Assembly (NCBI RefSeq): GCF_001039355.2
Contig: NW_019775585.1
Location: forward strand, 160,738-200,812
Origin: Lingula anatina
Lineage: Eukaryota > Brachiopoda > Lingulata > Lingulida > Lingulidae
Direction of reading: 5' to 3'
Length of the DNA: 40,075 bases
Shown: in pieces, positions 20,505 to 33,789 of the stretch
How positions within the stretch are numbered: the stretch's first letter is position 1
Layout of the letters: every line of letters starts with the position of its first letter
Notes under the pieces: model-generated
What the model was told of the DNA's origin: nothing
The model's database searches: none
Seen by the model: the letters and a program-made list of their open reading frames with translations, nothing else
Made by a program: the position numbers and the translations under genes

Positions 20505-22967
20505 GTATTGTAGTGAGCTGTGATTAATATCAGGAAGAGCTGGTACCATTTGTAACAATTTTCATTGTAAAATGTTGATGTCACTTTTGTGACAAGGAAG
20601 GCTTGTCGTATTATTTGTATCCAGCTGTCATGACATTTTGCAGTGATGTTTGTTATTTCTGAAATACTGCACGTCATTTAGTAGCACAAAAACATCACAC
20701 AGTTTGTTGGACAATGCACCATAGATTATCAAACTGTCATGAATCTTGATACTCTAATGACAGCCATGCCAAATGTGAAGCACTTCCATAGACCACCCAG
20801 ATGACAAAAAGGATATTCCTTTCCTGTCATAATAGAACATCCTTTCAGATCACATCATACACCGTGAGATATATTAAGATTACTGGAAATTAACCTGTAG
20901 TATCTGCATGGCTATGCTGTTTCCTTTTACATTAATGGAAATGGCAGTGGGTCCATTCCATTTTACTTTGAAACTGAAGGCGTGCCAGAAGAAAGATGAG
21001 AAAATATTCACCCGGATCATGTGAGGTTCTTCCTCTCTCTTCAGTTGTACAGGAAATCCCTCCCAAACTCTGCCAGAAATGTCTGTTGTATAGCATAGTG
21101 TTTTTGTCTCCATTTTGTATGAATTAAAGAGAGAGAGAAAAAAAAACAAACAAAAAAGACTGAAATTACAGATTCTTCCTTTCTTTTGATTTTGCAGGAA
21201 ATTCCAAGTATCTAGTCATATATATGCGTCCACAGTCAGATGCCTTAGTGTTGGTTTTTGTGATAATTGATTCAGAAAGAATAGGGTCTCTATTGTGGGC
21301 TCTTCAAAGGAAGTGAACTATGTTTGAGGTACAGGGAGCTTACTGATGTGTGTAAATTTCAGTTATCTTTAATTCAGAATCAAAAGGATAGAGAAACCAG
21401 CTGACATTTTATCCGTTTTGAAATGTTTTATGATTTTTTAAAAGCTCACTATGATAATTTATCCATGAAATCATTTTTGTTTCTGTAAAGGATAAATTTG
21501 TATATACCAAAATGGGTCTGTCTGGTATGTAAAATTGTGGTTGTGGGAAATTGCCAAGGACTTTGACTGAAAGACTTAGTATTTAAGAATAAGCGGATAA
21601 GCTTAATGGATTTTATGACAGAAGGATGACCAAAATATAATAAGGATGGCCAGAGATCATTCACCTGAAGGCTATTGCAGTCTCACCCTATAAAACACAT
21701 CAAAGAGATGACCAGGAGAGTCTTTTGTAATGAAGGTATGAAAACATGTTTCCTGTGATCATCTGAACCACAGGGATAAGTAGGAGCAAGCAGTTTTGGG
21801 TAAATTTAATCAAAAATAAAATGGTTGAACCCAGTTCCATTTCTTCTACAGCGATCCAGATCTGTATGAGAAAGCTGAACTTACTCATATTTTCCACTTC
21901 GATGGACGATAATTTTATAACCTGGGTTTTCCATTTTCAGAGTAATCATGAGTTGAATTTGCTTCTAAGGCCTTAATGAAAGTGGCCAAGCTATTTAATC
22001 AGTCATACTTGATAAACCTCTACTCTAAAGGCTTTCACATCAAAAACTGCAGTGGAAATTCCAAAAGTTCCAAGTTCTGTTGCCCCTCCTATACTAAGGA
22101 ACCACACATCACCTCAATCTCAGCCCTAATCTCTTGAACGATTGGTTACAAAATCCAAGCATAATATTTTTGAAATAGTATCATCAGATCAAAGATTATG
22201 CCTTGGTTGGAGTGGGTTGCTTATCTCTTACAAGTGTGCAATGTTATGCAGACAGCTTTAAGTATAGAGAAGAGTTAAAGGGGAAAAAAGCTGATCAATC
22301 ATAACCTGATTGCAATCCTCTTAACAGGGCCCTCTCATCAGTGAAGGGCCACTATTAAGTATGGTTAAAAAATCACAAAGTATTCATTCATGTGGATGGC
22401 CTTTATGACATGCCACCATGGCCCCTGAAAGGGATTTTGAAATATAGCGTGAAAATGATCAATATTACCAACTTGGTCCAAGTGAGATAAATGTAATCTT
22501 TACCTGTTTTCAATATAATGGGTGGGTTAAGAAGTGACAAGGGTTGTCTTGACAGGGGACTCCCAGGTAAGCTGTTATAAACTCATTCAAGAGCCTCTTC
22601 AGATGGCAACCTACATAGGTATTTCTTGGAATATATGTTAAATGTATATTTTTTGTTCCTAAAAAATGAACATCAAATGTAGATGTACAGAAAGTATGAG
22701 GATGACTGTGTTTTTTACAAGAAATTAAAACATTTTGAAAGTGATAACATCTTTAATAAGAAGTAAAAGTTTTTTTAATTAAATAAATACAGTTTGAAGT
22801 TTATGTGCCTTGGACAAGATAAATGAGAGGTTGTTGTACAGACAAGTCTGAGAATGATCATTGGGTCACTGAAATGACTTCAAAGATTGAAAATTCAAAG
22901 AATGTTCTTCATCAGTGTTAATCCTGAATGATGATTGCCAGTATATCTCAGAAAATGAAATGTCTAA

Positions 22968-23213
22968 GGGACCATTCCCACAGATATTTGGATCGATCTA
23001 TCTCCCTGGGGAGTCTCACTAAATTGCTATCAATGTAACCAGCTTAAATGTCTGTCATGCCTAGTATAGCTGTTAGGGGGTAACTATCTTTACCCCCTAG
23101 CTGATTCGGTAGGCATGACAGACATGTAAGCCTCTTGAGCTGACAGCAATTTAGCGTGAACCCCCAGGGAGTTAGGTCGATCCAAATGGACCGATCTAAG
23201 TATGGGAACTCAG
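22968..23213 (-). mobile_element. GATCGATC-ended foldback MITE, copy A, 246 bp
   Basis: The element starts GGGACCATTCCCACA and ends TATGGGAACTCAG, flanked by TCTAA on both sides (22963-22967 and 23214-23218), a perfect 5-bp duplication. TTTGGATCGATCTA and TTAGGTCGATCC mark the subterminal arms, and CTCCCTGGGG with its complement follows. In the centre, ATGTCTGTCATGCCTA (23048-23063) pairs perfectly with 23110-23125, and TAGGGGGTAA (23074) with TTACCCCCTA (23090). It is in reverse orientation to copies B and C. No coding capacity. Confidence 0.85.
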
Positions 23214-24093
23214 TCTAAGAAATTGAAATGCATGGGAAAGGAAATGGAGTGAATAGCATTATAGGAAACCTGTCAGATTGCAATACTTTCTCCATTAGAC
23301 AACCCATTACTTAACCATTAGGTAATCTTATGTGATTGAAAACTGTGTCTGGGAGTCTATAAGTCTCTATTTGTTCCATGCACATTAAAAAGCCGTTCAG
23401 CCATTCTCTGATTATTGTAGGCCTTAGAGAAATATAACCCTTCCACTTTGAAAAAGCAATCAGACATTTATATCCACATCTTCTGTATGAGTGATGCTGT
23501 GATAACAATCCCTGCAATGTTTTATTTATATGTTATATTTATAGAAATATTTCTCCCTAGGATGGAACAATGAATGAATGCGGGTTATGTCATTTAGCAG
23601 AGGGGAACCCCCTCTTAGCTCTTCAGTTTGAAAAAAAGAACAACACAAAGGATCAATCCCAAACTTTCCTTACCTACCTAATTTCCCTGAAGGTAGTTCA
23701 AGGCAAATTACCCCTCAGCCCCCCTGTTAAGGTGGAGGGAAATAGCAGTCTAAAAATAACACCTTGATGTATTGAAATGAGGTCCTTGTGACTGACTTGA
23801 GAGAATTTGAAGCCCTCAGTAATCTACTTATTTCTGCGTTTTCTGACTTTCTGTACTTTGGACATAGAATTGCTTTTTAATCAGACTTTGTGAGCTTTTA
23901 GGAAGAGGGGGATAAAAATAAACAATGTAATTTAGTAAATGTGAAGGGGTTGGTGTTGTTATTACTGAAATTTAGTGTTAGATAACAAGATATAAGCAAA
24001 AGGCAAAAATATTACATCTTGATTTTGTATAAATTGATCATGAAGTTATGGTAAAAAAAAAATAACATATTTAGAAGGCCAAAGATTCATTCA

Positions 24094-24306
24094 CCCCATT
24101 CTCATAGATTAGATCGACCTACATTGGATCGACCTAACTCCCTGGGGGTTCACGCTAAATAGCTGTCAGCCGGGCGGACACGAAAGTTAATTACCCCTTA
24201 TAGCTTGTAGTAGGCGGGGACGGACACTTAAGGCGGATTATCTGACAGTAATCTAGTAAGACTCCCCGCGGTGATAGATCGATCTAAAAGTTGTGAGAAC
24301 AGAGCC
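24094..24306 (+). mobile_element. GATCGATC-ended MITE, copy B, 213 bp
   Basis: It begins CCCCATTCTCATAGATTAG and ends in GATAGATCGATCTAAAAG and GTGAGAACAGAGCC. It shares GGATCGACCTAACTCCCTGG, then GGGTTCACGCTAAAT, with the complement of copy A, and is about 92 % identical to copy C over its whole length. The flanks ATTCA and ATTGA match at four of five positions. Its interior differs from copy A: GGCGGACAC and GACGGACAC occur here in direct rather than inverted orientation. Confidence 0.85.
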
Positions 24307-26507
24307 ATTGACATATTTTCAAAGCAATTGGCTCAGATGTCAATGCAATCCATCTATAATAATAAATTTTGATGTTTGTTTATCACCACATTTCTTTGAA
24401 GCTCTTAACACAATGGCCAGTTATGGTAGCCATCATGGACTGAACAAACACAGGGCCATCGTGCTTAATGGGAATGAAATACAATTAAGGATGATTTAAG
24501 ATCTTACACAAACAAAAGATACCTCTGATATTTTCCCCTTACATCCAAACCAATGTGAGAGTTTACAATATTAAAAGTCCCATCAATTTTCATAAAGCAT
24601 ATACAGACGTCATCTCAAATTGGATTTGGTTTCAGAGCCAGTGTCATGATGATGGGCAATCTTTTGGTATGTCTGGGATTTGTGATTGATCTGTTTTTGT
24701 AAATCTGCATCTTTTTTGTTGTTGTTGATTTTGTGATTGTGTCTAGACCAGTTAATGCTACAGCACTGTGTAGGCGGAGACTGTTGATTGCAATTGACTG
24801 TGAACATGTATCACTGTGACCACCACAAGTTTGATGCAAAGTCTGGGTCATCCATTACTTTGTGTGATACATTGTTATTGCATTACACATTCTTGTCACG
24901 TAATCTAGGGTCACTGCATTGTAGGTGTTGATGAAAAAAATGGAAGTGTTTTTGATAAAGTGTCTCAAGTCATTTGAATCAGTGTGGGAGTTTTTGAGGA
25001 TGTATTGATGACAGAAGGAATTATGTTACTGTAAATTACAGCGTGTGGGTGGCTGTAACGCTTGCCTTGTTTAAGATTGTACAGATGATATTTTTCAATC
25101 AGTCTATGGTAAATGGATATTGCAGATGCTAAAATGGTTGATGTAGAGCGATACATATTTTTTCTTGTTCTTCTGATTATAAGTTTGCCATACTTACTAG
25201 TACACTCAGTATGATAATAATCAGTGATGATAATGGTAATAACAAGTAAATAAATAGATTTTAAAGAGAATATAAATGGATTAAAAATGATGATAAAGGT
25301 GACAGTGCTGATACCATCGTTGAAATCAACAGATATTTAGTAACAATAAATAAGTATGCCAGATTTAACTGAGTATGTAAGAGGGATAAAAAACATTACC
25401 CCTATATAAGTATAAGCTGTCAAATGGAAGGAACAGAGGGCAGGAAGTAAGTGTGAGAGGTCTGAGGCCGAGTTTCAAAACATGTGTCCCCCCTCATTGA
25501 CTGGATGTATTTTACAGAGTCTCATTGTTTACAGTAGAAGTATAGGTTACCGCATGGTAGGGTGAGTTTTTGGAATTTCATCAGTGTTGGTATCAAAGAG
25601 GAAATGACATGGGTTAAAAAGACATGCTAAAATGTGTGAACCAAAAACTTTTTGTATTTTTATTTTCTTTCTTTTGTTGGATCTAGCTTTTACTTTTCCA
25701 CAGTGGTTGAAACAAGAAAGTAGCATTGCAGTTCCATTTATTTTAGAATGTGTATCAGTGCTTTGTGGATTTGTCATTTAAAGATATGATTCAACCCATG
25801 CAATTGTGTTTTATGAGAAGCAACATATGTGACAGAATCCATCTAGCTTCTGTTTAACTTGCATAGTCTATAGTTCAGAAGATGATGTATTTCTAAATAA
25901 TAGATCATATGACACTGACCAAGCCCAACCTTTCAGAGTATATGTTCTATTGCATTGCATTGTTCGCTTTCTCTTGATGTTTAAAATGAAGAAGTTAGGG
26001 CCTGGAAGGCACTTTGGAATGTAAATTGTGTTGTTTTCCTAGTTGGAGTTCGCTTCCATTGATCTTGGCTTAACACACAAATCAAACATGGCCACTCCAA
26101 ACGACACTTGTCTAGTGTTACTAGTACCATTCATCCCATACTAAAGCGAGAATGGATTTAGCCATTTCTGTTACACAAGACACATTGTGTAGTCCTCAGC
26201 CTTGCTTCCAGCATATCGCAGTGCTTAAAAAATCAATTTTGCCAATTTGTCCGTCATTAATTTATCATGCTTCAGTTAAGGCAGCAAGGAAGGCTATTAT
26301 TGCAGAAAGATATTGGTCATTGGGATTTGACAAGAAATTAATGCAGTTTGCAATATCATTGTCAGCTGTGTAGTACTTTCTAAAGGTGATTTGCTTCCAT
26401 GTTGGATTTATTTCAGTTCATATGAATATCATTTTTACGAAGGTGCAGTAAGTACAGGTTACTCTGTTTTATAATTAATTTGGTTTCTTTAAAATTGCAT
26501 AGTTTAT

Positions 26508-26510
<3 letters not shown>

Positions 26511-26550
<40 letters not shown>
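26511..26550. repeat. (CT)20 microsatellite
   Basis: Uninterrupted CT from 26511 to 26550. The preceding 24310-26510 is AT-rich DNA without a supportable gene or element. Confidence 0.97.
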
Positions 26551-26555
<5 letters not shown>

Positions 26556-26693
26556 GTCGGACAGTCAGTCATATTATACATTTCAAGCATTCGTATTTGG
26601 CAAGAAATTAAGAATTAAGTTCTGCATGACAAGATGCCAAAAGAGACAAAAATTGCCTTGAGTGTAGGTTAAAAGCAGCCAGTGTGATATCTA

Positions 26694-26886
26694 GGACCTG
26701 TTCAGAAGCTGTTGATCTGCAGACTAACTGGTCCACAGATCAAATATTGTGCGACCCACTTGAAAGCATGCCGAGGTTTAATTCCTCTGCCCCTGCAGGG
26801 ACAGCAGATGTGGGAGGTGGGGAATCCCTTGTCAAGTGCACACCATATTTGATCCCAGACCAGTTAGTCCTTGGATTGACTGGTTC
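26694..26886. mobile_element. Third Harbinger-like MITE copy, with splice-site-like ends inside
   Basis: GACTAACTGGTCC (about 26721) and its inverted partner GGACTAACTGG (complement of about 26861-26871), followed by ATCAAATAT on both arms, match the family seen at 1401 and 2051. The flanking triplets are CTA and TTA, close to the expected duplication. Its right half holds a good splice acceptor, TTCCTCTGCCCCTGCAG ending at 26798. A consensus donor, ACAG|GTAAGT, follows the element at 26931. A 132-base exon (26799-26930) could therefore be made from it; all frames I checked look non-coding. Confidence 0.75.
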
Positions 26887-26999
26887 TTATTGATGGCTCA
26901 ATAGAATTACAATCGAACTTCAACTTACAGGTAAGTCTCGTTCCATTTTTGAATTTTCATGCAGATATCAGTGAGATCAACACAGAAAATATTTGATTA

Positions 27000-29830
27000 C
27001 CTTGCTTCAATTTTGATGCAGATAGAGAGTTTTGATTGCAAAGATAAATCGATAACTTACAAGGGTGAAAATAGAAAGTATATTTTCAATACTTAAATTA
27101 AGGATGGCAAGTTGATTTGATGGTGTGATATTATAAGGCAATTTTTTTACACCTACCACAGGGAGTGGTTTTGCAACACTTACAAGTAAACACAGTTTGA
27201 CTCTGTATTTGACAACAGTGGTGCCTGCATGGAGGACCCTGTGACAGTAGGGTCACCTGGATGTCTGTGTGTCTGTCATCATGCTGACAGATGGAGGTGA
27301 CACTTTTTTCCTTGGGTCACCTCACCAGATATTGATATAGGCGAGTTCTCTGGAGATAAATTACTGCAGAGGATGACTGGTTATCACCTTGGAATACATA
27401 CAGGGAATTGGGAAATCCCAGTAGAAATTGGTTTATCTGTCATTGTGAGAGACCAAAGCTTGCCAAAAAAATATGGTGTATTCAATATTTCAGTCTGGTG
27501 GGCTTTTAGGGAGGATTTATTTGTCAGTCTTGGACTTCTTGGTTTCATTATATTTCCTATGTAACATTTACCATATATACAAATATTTGACCTGCTTGGA
27601 TCTTCATTTGACATATTTTACAAAGAAGTATTCCCCTGATTTCCTCAAATAATGTGGATGCTAGTTATTCTCATAACTTGAAAAACATAAATGTAATCAT
27701 AAAGGAGACAAAATCATTATACCTGAGATAAATACATGAAGTCAGCCATGCTAAAAATGCCTGCAGCCCATGGCAGATTGACAGGTGTTGGTTTATAACT
27801 GTGACGTCCAATAATAGATTTATCTTGGACTTTCAAATTATACACTTTATGTGTTAGAATAATTTGTTGAAATTAATATTGTAATTGATAGACATCATAA
27901 TGGGTAGTAAATTGTAGGAAAGACAAAGTGACCATCCAGCTTGTAATTATGGTTATTCAGCTTATTTCTGGCCACTTATCCACAGAGGAAAGCCCTCCAG
28001 AAGTTTTATCAAGCTAAGTGGCACTAGTCGATCAGATCAAGGGCCCATTAATATTTAACATGCTGTAACTGTAGTCTTACAGGTAAGGTTTAGCCCCAGG
28101 TGACATTTGTGGCCAGTTGGGCAGCTTTGTCCAGTGTTAATACCCCTGTCCAGGTAGACCGTCTGCTGTCTTTGAATTATGGACTTTGTGGTCATTTGGT
28201 ACATTGTGATTGGTCTCTGAGTGACCCAGACAAGGGTGATTCCACAAACCCTTGATTATGCTCCGATTTGGACAAAATCATACTACCTTAAAATTTGCTT
28301 TGTAAAAAAGGCTTTGTCCCCATTGACTCCAGTGACACTCTGTTGCTAAAAGAATGTTTGGATTTGCTTTGGGAATAGACTACTTTCACCTGAGAGGACT
28401 GATTATCATAAAATGTGCTAATCTTTTTATATGCACATTTAAAGTAATCACAATGGTAGAACTGACCACTGTTATTAACTGTATATTTCTCAGTTGATGG
28501 ACGACCCTCTTTTCTTTTATCCATCCTGTATGGTGTTAACTGCATCAGCAACTCACTGGTCAGTCATTTACCTGACCACATAATTAGCCCTTAGCGGCAT
28601 GACCAAATTTGACCAAAAATGAAGCTTTCAGGACTGAGGATGGAACGTGGCGGAAAGCAGCTGAGAAAACCGTGGTTCTGTTGATCTAAGATCACTTGAT
28701 ATTTACTAATGTTATTACCCATTAGTCTGATAATATTTTTGTATATTTATTCCCAGTACTGTTATGAAACCCCAATAATATTTAGGTTTTGGTTTTGATT
28801 CAAAATGCCGTCTCCGGTATATATTTGTGTTAGAGGGAAAGTCACTTTGAATATATTTATGCAAACGGGTGGCCCTGAAAAGGGCTTATTGTTGGGAATG
28901 TTGTTATAACTTACCTGTATGCCCCATGCTTTCATACCTTCTGCAACTGTTTCAGAGTTAATTCTGGTAGTGTTTTTGCTTTCTGTAGACCACACAAAAC
29001 AGATGTAGACATAGGAATCAACATCATATAAATGTACTTGGTTTAATCCAGACTGCAGTTTACTGACAAAAGAATTCAATGACTAGGCTGTTAGGTCACA
29101 AGTGGCTGGATTTTCTTTATAGTTACTGTCGGCAAATTAAGTCCTTACCTTGTCCATTGTTCTTTTTGTGATGAGATTAACTTTACTTCAGAATTATTGT
29201 CACAAAATTCAATTATCAATATGTCACATTCTGTAAAATCATTGTAATATGTCAATGTGCCCCGTGAACAGGTGAATTAAAGGGAAGGTCAGTAATGATT
29301 AAGTTAATATTTACTAATAACCTAACAATGGTGTGCTATGGTCAAAAGTAGATAGATACAATTGAATGGATAGAAATAATAATACTCAGAACTAAAAGCC
29401 AATAATTAATGCAATTTCCATTATTTATATGAGAAATATTTTCGAATGATTGATAATTAGAAATTAGAAAGAAATCATTTAGTTGAGATTAAGATAGTAT
29501 ACTTTGTTTGTTATCAGTAAATACTGTACATAAAGACAGCTTGAATTAATTTGAGTCCTTTATTCTGTTTAAAAGCAGCATTTATTCCATGAAAGAATAG
29601 GGCATTTTAACAGTAGGAATAATCCTCTGGAACATAATAATTGGAGTTTTTAATTGCCAGGGTGACAGATCTTAGACCAATAAAATGTTTAATTCTTCAG
29701 AGACTGGATGCCAAAATCCTACTCAGCAGTTTAAATATTAGAAGGAAGAGTAAGGGAGTGAGGACATTTTTGTTCAGTAATTCTTTTTTTAACAGGAGAG
29801 TATAATTCTTTGTGACCACACGCATGCATG
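27000..29830. other. Non-coding stretch without supported features
   Basis: Only short random frames are visible. A somewhat complex segment at 27950-28060 (CTTATCCACAGAGG and CCCATTAATATTTAACATG) could be regulatory, but the evidence is thin. Confidence 0.55.
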
Positions 29831-29835
29831 CATAT

Positions 29836-29838
<3 letters not shown>

Positions 29839-29877
<39 letters not shown>
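29839..29877. repeat. (CA)n microsatellite, 39 bp
   Basis: Uninterrupted CA following a GCATGCATGCATATG tract. Frames of poly-Val/Cys or poly-Thr/His across it are artefacts. Confidence 0.97.
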
Positions 29878-29879
<2 letters not shown>

Positions 29880-31599
29880 AAACTTATCGTTGGGTGATAA
29901 GTTGCCAACAACAACATGTGTCCAGTATTTACAATGTTCAAGATCTCATTAGAAAAACAAAGCACATGGTAATCTTCACAGTCAAGTGTGAAAATTCTAA
30001 TCAAATAGTAAATCCCTTTTCACCTATGGGACACAATGAGAGCACCTGCTCATGTGCTTGTAGCCGCCATCTTAAACTCACAAACATTAGGCACTCTTTT
30101 TCTCAAGGGCGTCAACTTATCAACTTTGGACCACTGAAGGATTTAGATTCTAGAGATTGAAATTGAAGCATTATGACTGCATTAAGATTATAATTTGCAA
30201 ATCTGATCCCTTTTCTCATGTGGATGTAACTTATCAGATTGGTTTGAAGTTTTTCTGTTTGGGGTTAGTTTATACCTAAGTTGGTATTAAGTCCCACTTA
30301 TTATCTGATTTGCATAAAGGTCTCAGTTTTCCAGAGTACGCCTTCAGTCTTTGACTAATGGAATAAGTCAGAAATAAAAAGATGCATTTAGAATATATCA
30401 TCTTTGTGATTATGAGAATTGTTTTACAATGAACAAAAGTCAGGAAAAAAGAAAGATATTCCAAAATTTGGAAGAACTAATCAGGTGATAGCAACTGTCT
30501 AATTACTACCAGTATGTTAAACTGAAAAACTTGCCCCTAAATCATTCACCATGGTTGTATAACTTGTCAGTCTACAGTGTAAAGTACTGAGCTGTTGCAT
30601 TGCATGTTAGAAGAACCTGGTGTATTGTTCATAAACAATGCAAGTCATATTGAGAGTTAGTGAAAAACATGTTATTAAAGAAAGAGAGAGGTTAAGTCAG
30701 TCAAAAATATGATACAGAGATCTAAAATCATAGATAATTAAGGGATTAGTCTTGTATTTCACGCTATCTCTTACTTAAACCTCAATGATTCACCAGCAGT
30801 CTGGCATAAGATATACAACATATATCTTCTGTTAGGTAACAAAATTAATGAAGCAGTTGATTAGAAGGTGGCATTGCTGTGATTAATGCCGAGCTCTCTG
30901 TACTGTGCAGGATGAATGATTTGCAATGAATGGTTCACTACAAGCACTGGATGGCTATGTGGTGTATAATGCCAAAGGAATCCCTCTTGTGACTTGCCAA
31001 GTGTTTCTGTTACCGCACATTATGTGGAACTCCTTTGTTTTATATGTGTGTTTGATGTGTGTGGTATTGTTCAGTGATGTTATTGGAGCAGTGCCTTGCA
31101 TTCAGAGTTCCGTTCTCTTCCATCTCCCTCCTGGTGTTGTTACAGCATGTTATGTCGGATGCTTTGAATGGACATTTTATCAAATTGAAAACTTAGGGGA
31201 AATTTGGTCAAGTGCAGTGGCTTCAGGGCACTGTTTCAGTGATAGAAAACAATATATTTCTGAAAAGTCTTTAGTGAAAAAAGTACCTTTTTTGTTCCAA
31301 GTTTGTCATCTCCTCCCTTCTCCCACACTTTTGTAAACTCTTTCAGGTTAGTTTAGGTGCGAAGTGACTTTTCACACCTGATTTTCTAACCTTTAAGCAA
31401 GAATGCTAATTTTCTCTCTCTTGCCACTTTCATAACTCCTGTCACTGCTCTAATCACTTCATCAACCAGCACCATAACAATAGTCTAACTCTTAGAACTC
31501 GGCAAACAATACAATAAAACCATTAAACAAGTTTAAAGTTCACCAACCTTATTTGAGGCAGTCGCTTATAACCAGCCCCTCATTAGCACCATATTTTTT

Positions 31600-31740
31600 T
31601 CTTAGTCACTCTTTTATCTAAACCCTATAATTAAAGCTGGTCTAGCACATAATTAGAGGGGCTGTGGGTTTTAATTGGTCCAGATTGAGAGGTCATGTGA
31701 CATTGAGGAGCAAATTAAGATGGCTATCAGACTCCCTGAA
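31600..31740. promoter_or_regulatory. Candidate regulatory block with repeated TAATTA-type sites
   Basis: CCTATAATTAAAGC, CACATAATTAGAGGGG and GGGTTTTAATTGG occur within about 60 bases, followed by AGGTCATGTGACATTG (a nuclear-receptor half-site AGGTCA next to a palindromic GTCATGTGAC-like E-box). Motif content only; no frame or transposon overlaps. Confidence 0.22.
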
Positions 31741-31789
31741 GGATTGGTGCCTGTTCACTTCTATTAGGTGTGCACCTGGCACATGTACA

Positions 31790-32065
31790 CTGAAGCCAGT
31801 CAGTAGTAGTGGACTGGTCTGACAGGCAGGCAGGTGATTACAAGGATACTCTGCACTGGATTTATGCACTGGTTATAGTGAAGAACTGGACACTGCTAAA
31901 ACTGTGGACATAGATGCAGGCTCACTTCACTCTTGGATTTACAATACTGGAATATATGATTTACAGTGGTGGATTTTAACTGAGGAATATTTGCAAGAGT
32001 CATCACAAGGGAATCGTAGGCATTGTGCAGGATTGCTCTTAAAGAAAGGTTTGTCATTACACTAG
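31790..32065 (+). other. Possible untranslated exon, weak
   Basis: A stretch rich in TGGAC and CACTGG words (AGTGGACTGG, ACTGGACACTG, CTGTGGACATAG) ends at possible donors AAAG|GTTTGT (32049) and CTAG|GTAAAG (32066). All frames are interrupted. It resembles transcribed leader sequence only in composition. Confidence 0.12.
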
Positions 32066-32676
32066 GTAAAGTTTGGCTTACTATACAGATAGCCAGATCA
32101 TTACGAAATTCATTTATCTTTAGTCCTAATCTTAAGTTTGAATAATTTTATGCCTCCGGCCTACAGTTCAACCTTATTTCAAAGCTCTCCAGTGCAATGG
32201 AGTATTCAGAAATGTTACTAAAATATTACTTTATTAATGTACATCTTTTCATGCCCAGTTGAGCCAAGATAACCAGCTAGAGGGTAAATGGTAGCCAGAA
32301 ATCTGTAGCCATGAGTTATACAGCAGAGCTAGCCCAAGGGTTAACTTACAGCAAAAATCTTCTTGTGGCAGCTCTAGCTCCTGGGGCTTCTTTTATTTTG
32401 CACTAATTTACCGATTACCACAGCTTTTGGTTATTTGTGGCATAAAGTGAAATAGCAAATGGTATCCAAGGACCTATATAGAGTTAATTAAGGTTTAAAG
32501 TGAACATGTCAAGCTTGGAGAAATTTTCTTGAGGCAAAGATAACTGTAAGGGCTTTTATTTTGCTTTAATAACTAAGTAGGAAGAATGCTAGAAATAATG
32601 GAAATTTAAAAGATATTTTACATAGACACGTGACAACTCACTTTGATATGTATTGTTTCAGCAGGTTATAGAATTA

Positions 32677-32837
32677 TGATTTCTTACCTTAAGAAGCCAG
32701 TCTGATCTATACATATGAATCACCTTTAATAACAACAAGGTTGCATGGAACAATGGAGGGATTAGAATGGCTTCCTCTGGTTAGAAAACCTAATCATATT
32801 TTAAGTAATTAAGGTAAAATTTAAGGTAAGAAATCAT
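32677..32837. repeat. 17-bp perfect inverted repeat, possible small MITE
   Basis: ATGATTTCTTACCTTAA at 32677-32693 is repeated in perfect complement at 32821-32837, giving a 161-bp unit. Neither clear flanking duplications nor further pairing inside were found. AATCATATTTTAAGTA also occurs twice directly (near 32791 and 32832). It may be a degenerate transposon or a local inversion-duplication. Confidence 0.5.
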
Positions 32838-33789
32838 ATTTTAAGTAGCGCATTTAAAAGCTAGAAAATCACAAGAAGTTGAGTAAAGAGAGAAGAACAC
32901 AGACAATGGAAATGCAATGAATGGTTTGCAGACCATAAGCCAGCACCTTAATGTAATCAAGATGAAGTGATGAACATGATGTCTTGTATATTAACAACAA
33001 ATGGAGAATTACATAATTTGTCCAATCTCAAGTGAGAAATGCACACCTAGAAAGCAGATCTCTACAGAGATTGATAGGTTGGAAATGAATTCATCATAAA
33101 AGGAGGACACACAAAGAAAGTGATTATTGAGTAGTAATTATAAGGTAAGGCATGAAACCTAAGGTAAGAAATGAATGCCTGCAGTGACCAAGGCACACAC
33201 AGAGAGTGGATCTCCATTGCTAATTATGATGTAAGAAATGAAATCTGAGACTGGCCAGAGAAGAGGTATGCATATAGATTGGTAGGAATGTGATAGGGTA
33301 AACCGGCTGCATACACATATAACCTGCAACAGCTGGAATGTGTGTAGTCTGTATACAGAACACTCCAGAGGCTCTGTTCACACATAGAAGACTGGGTACA
33401 GTACAAAACTCTTTTGTCCAGTTCATGTCCTTTCTGTATGTGAACACCATGATAATGTGACCCTATTTGAACATGCAGTTTTTTTGGATTTTGGCTCTAA
33501 AAATTGATTGAATGCAATCAAGCAAAAGTTGATTGCTTTACCTACTGTTGCAGACCCAGCGAGGTGTAATATGCCTTTAGCATTTACTTTGCTGTCTGAG
33601 TGCATTGGTATGGTATGGGGCAGTAGAGTCTATTATATCATCTGTATATATGCATAACTCCAGTTATAATGAATGACCAGCTGGGTGGAAAAGGGCCAGA
33701 GTCTTGGTGAGATATCAGGGTGGTTTGGATATGAATTTCTAGTGGACATCCTCCATTGTTGAATGAGTATCTATGTTCTTTGACTTGCA

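Noticed and set aside
22240-22450. Possible inverted repeat around GGGCC and GGCCCC words
   Set aside because: The pairing is too short and interrupted to define element ends.
29789-30160. Frames with Val/Cys and Thr/His repeats on opposite strands
   Set aside because: They are translations of the (CA)n microsatellite at 29839-29877.
30926-31336. Longest open frame, 136 codons on the plus strand, with a hydrophobic segment
   Set aside because: One frame of this length is expected by chance in 40 kb of such DNA. No domain is recognisable, and the composition (many Cys, Val and Phe) looks like translated non-coding sequence.
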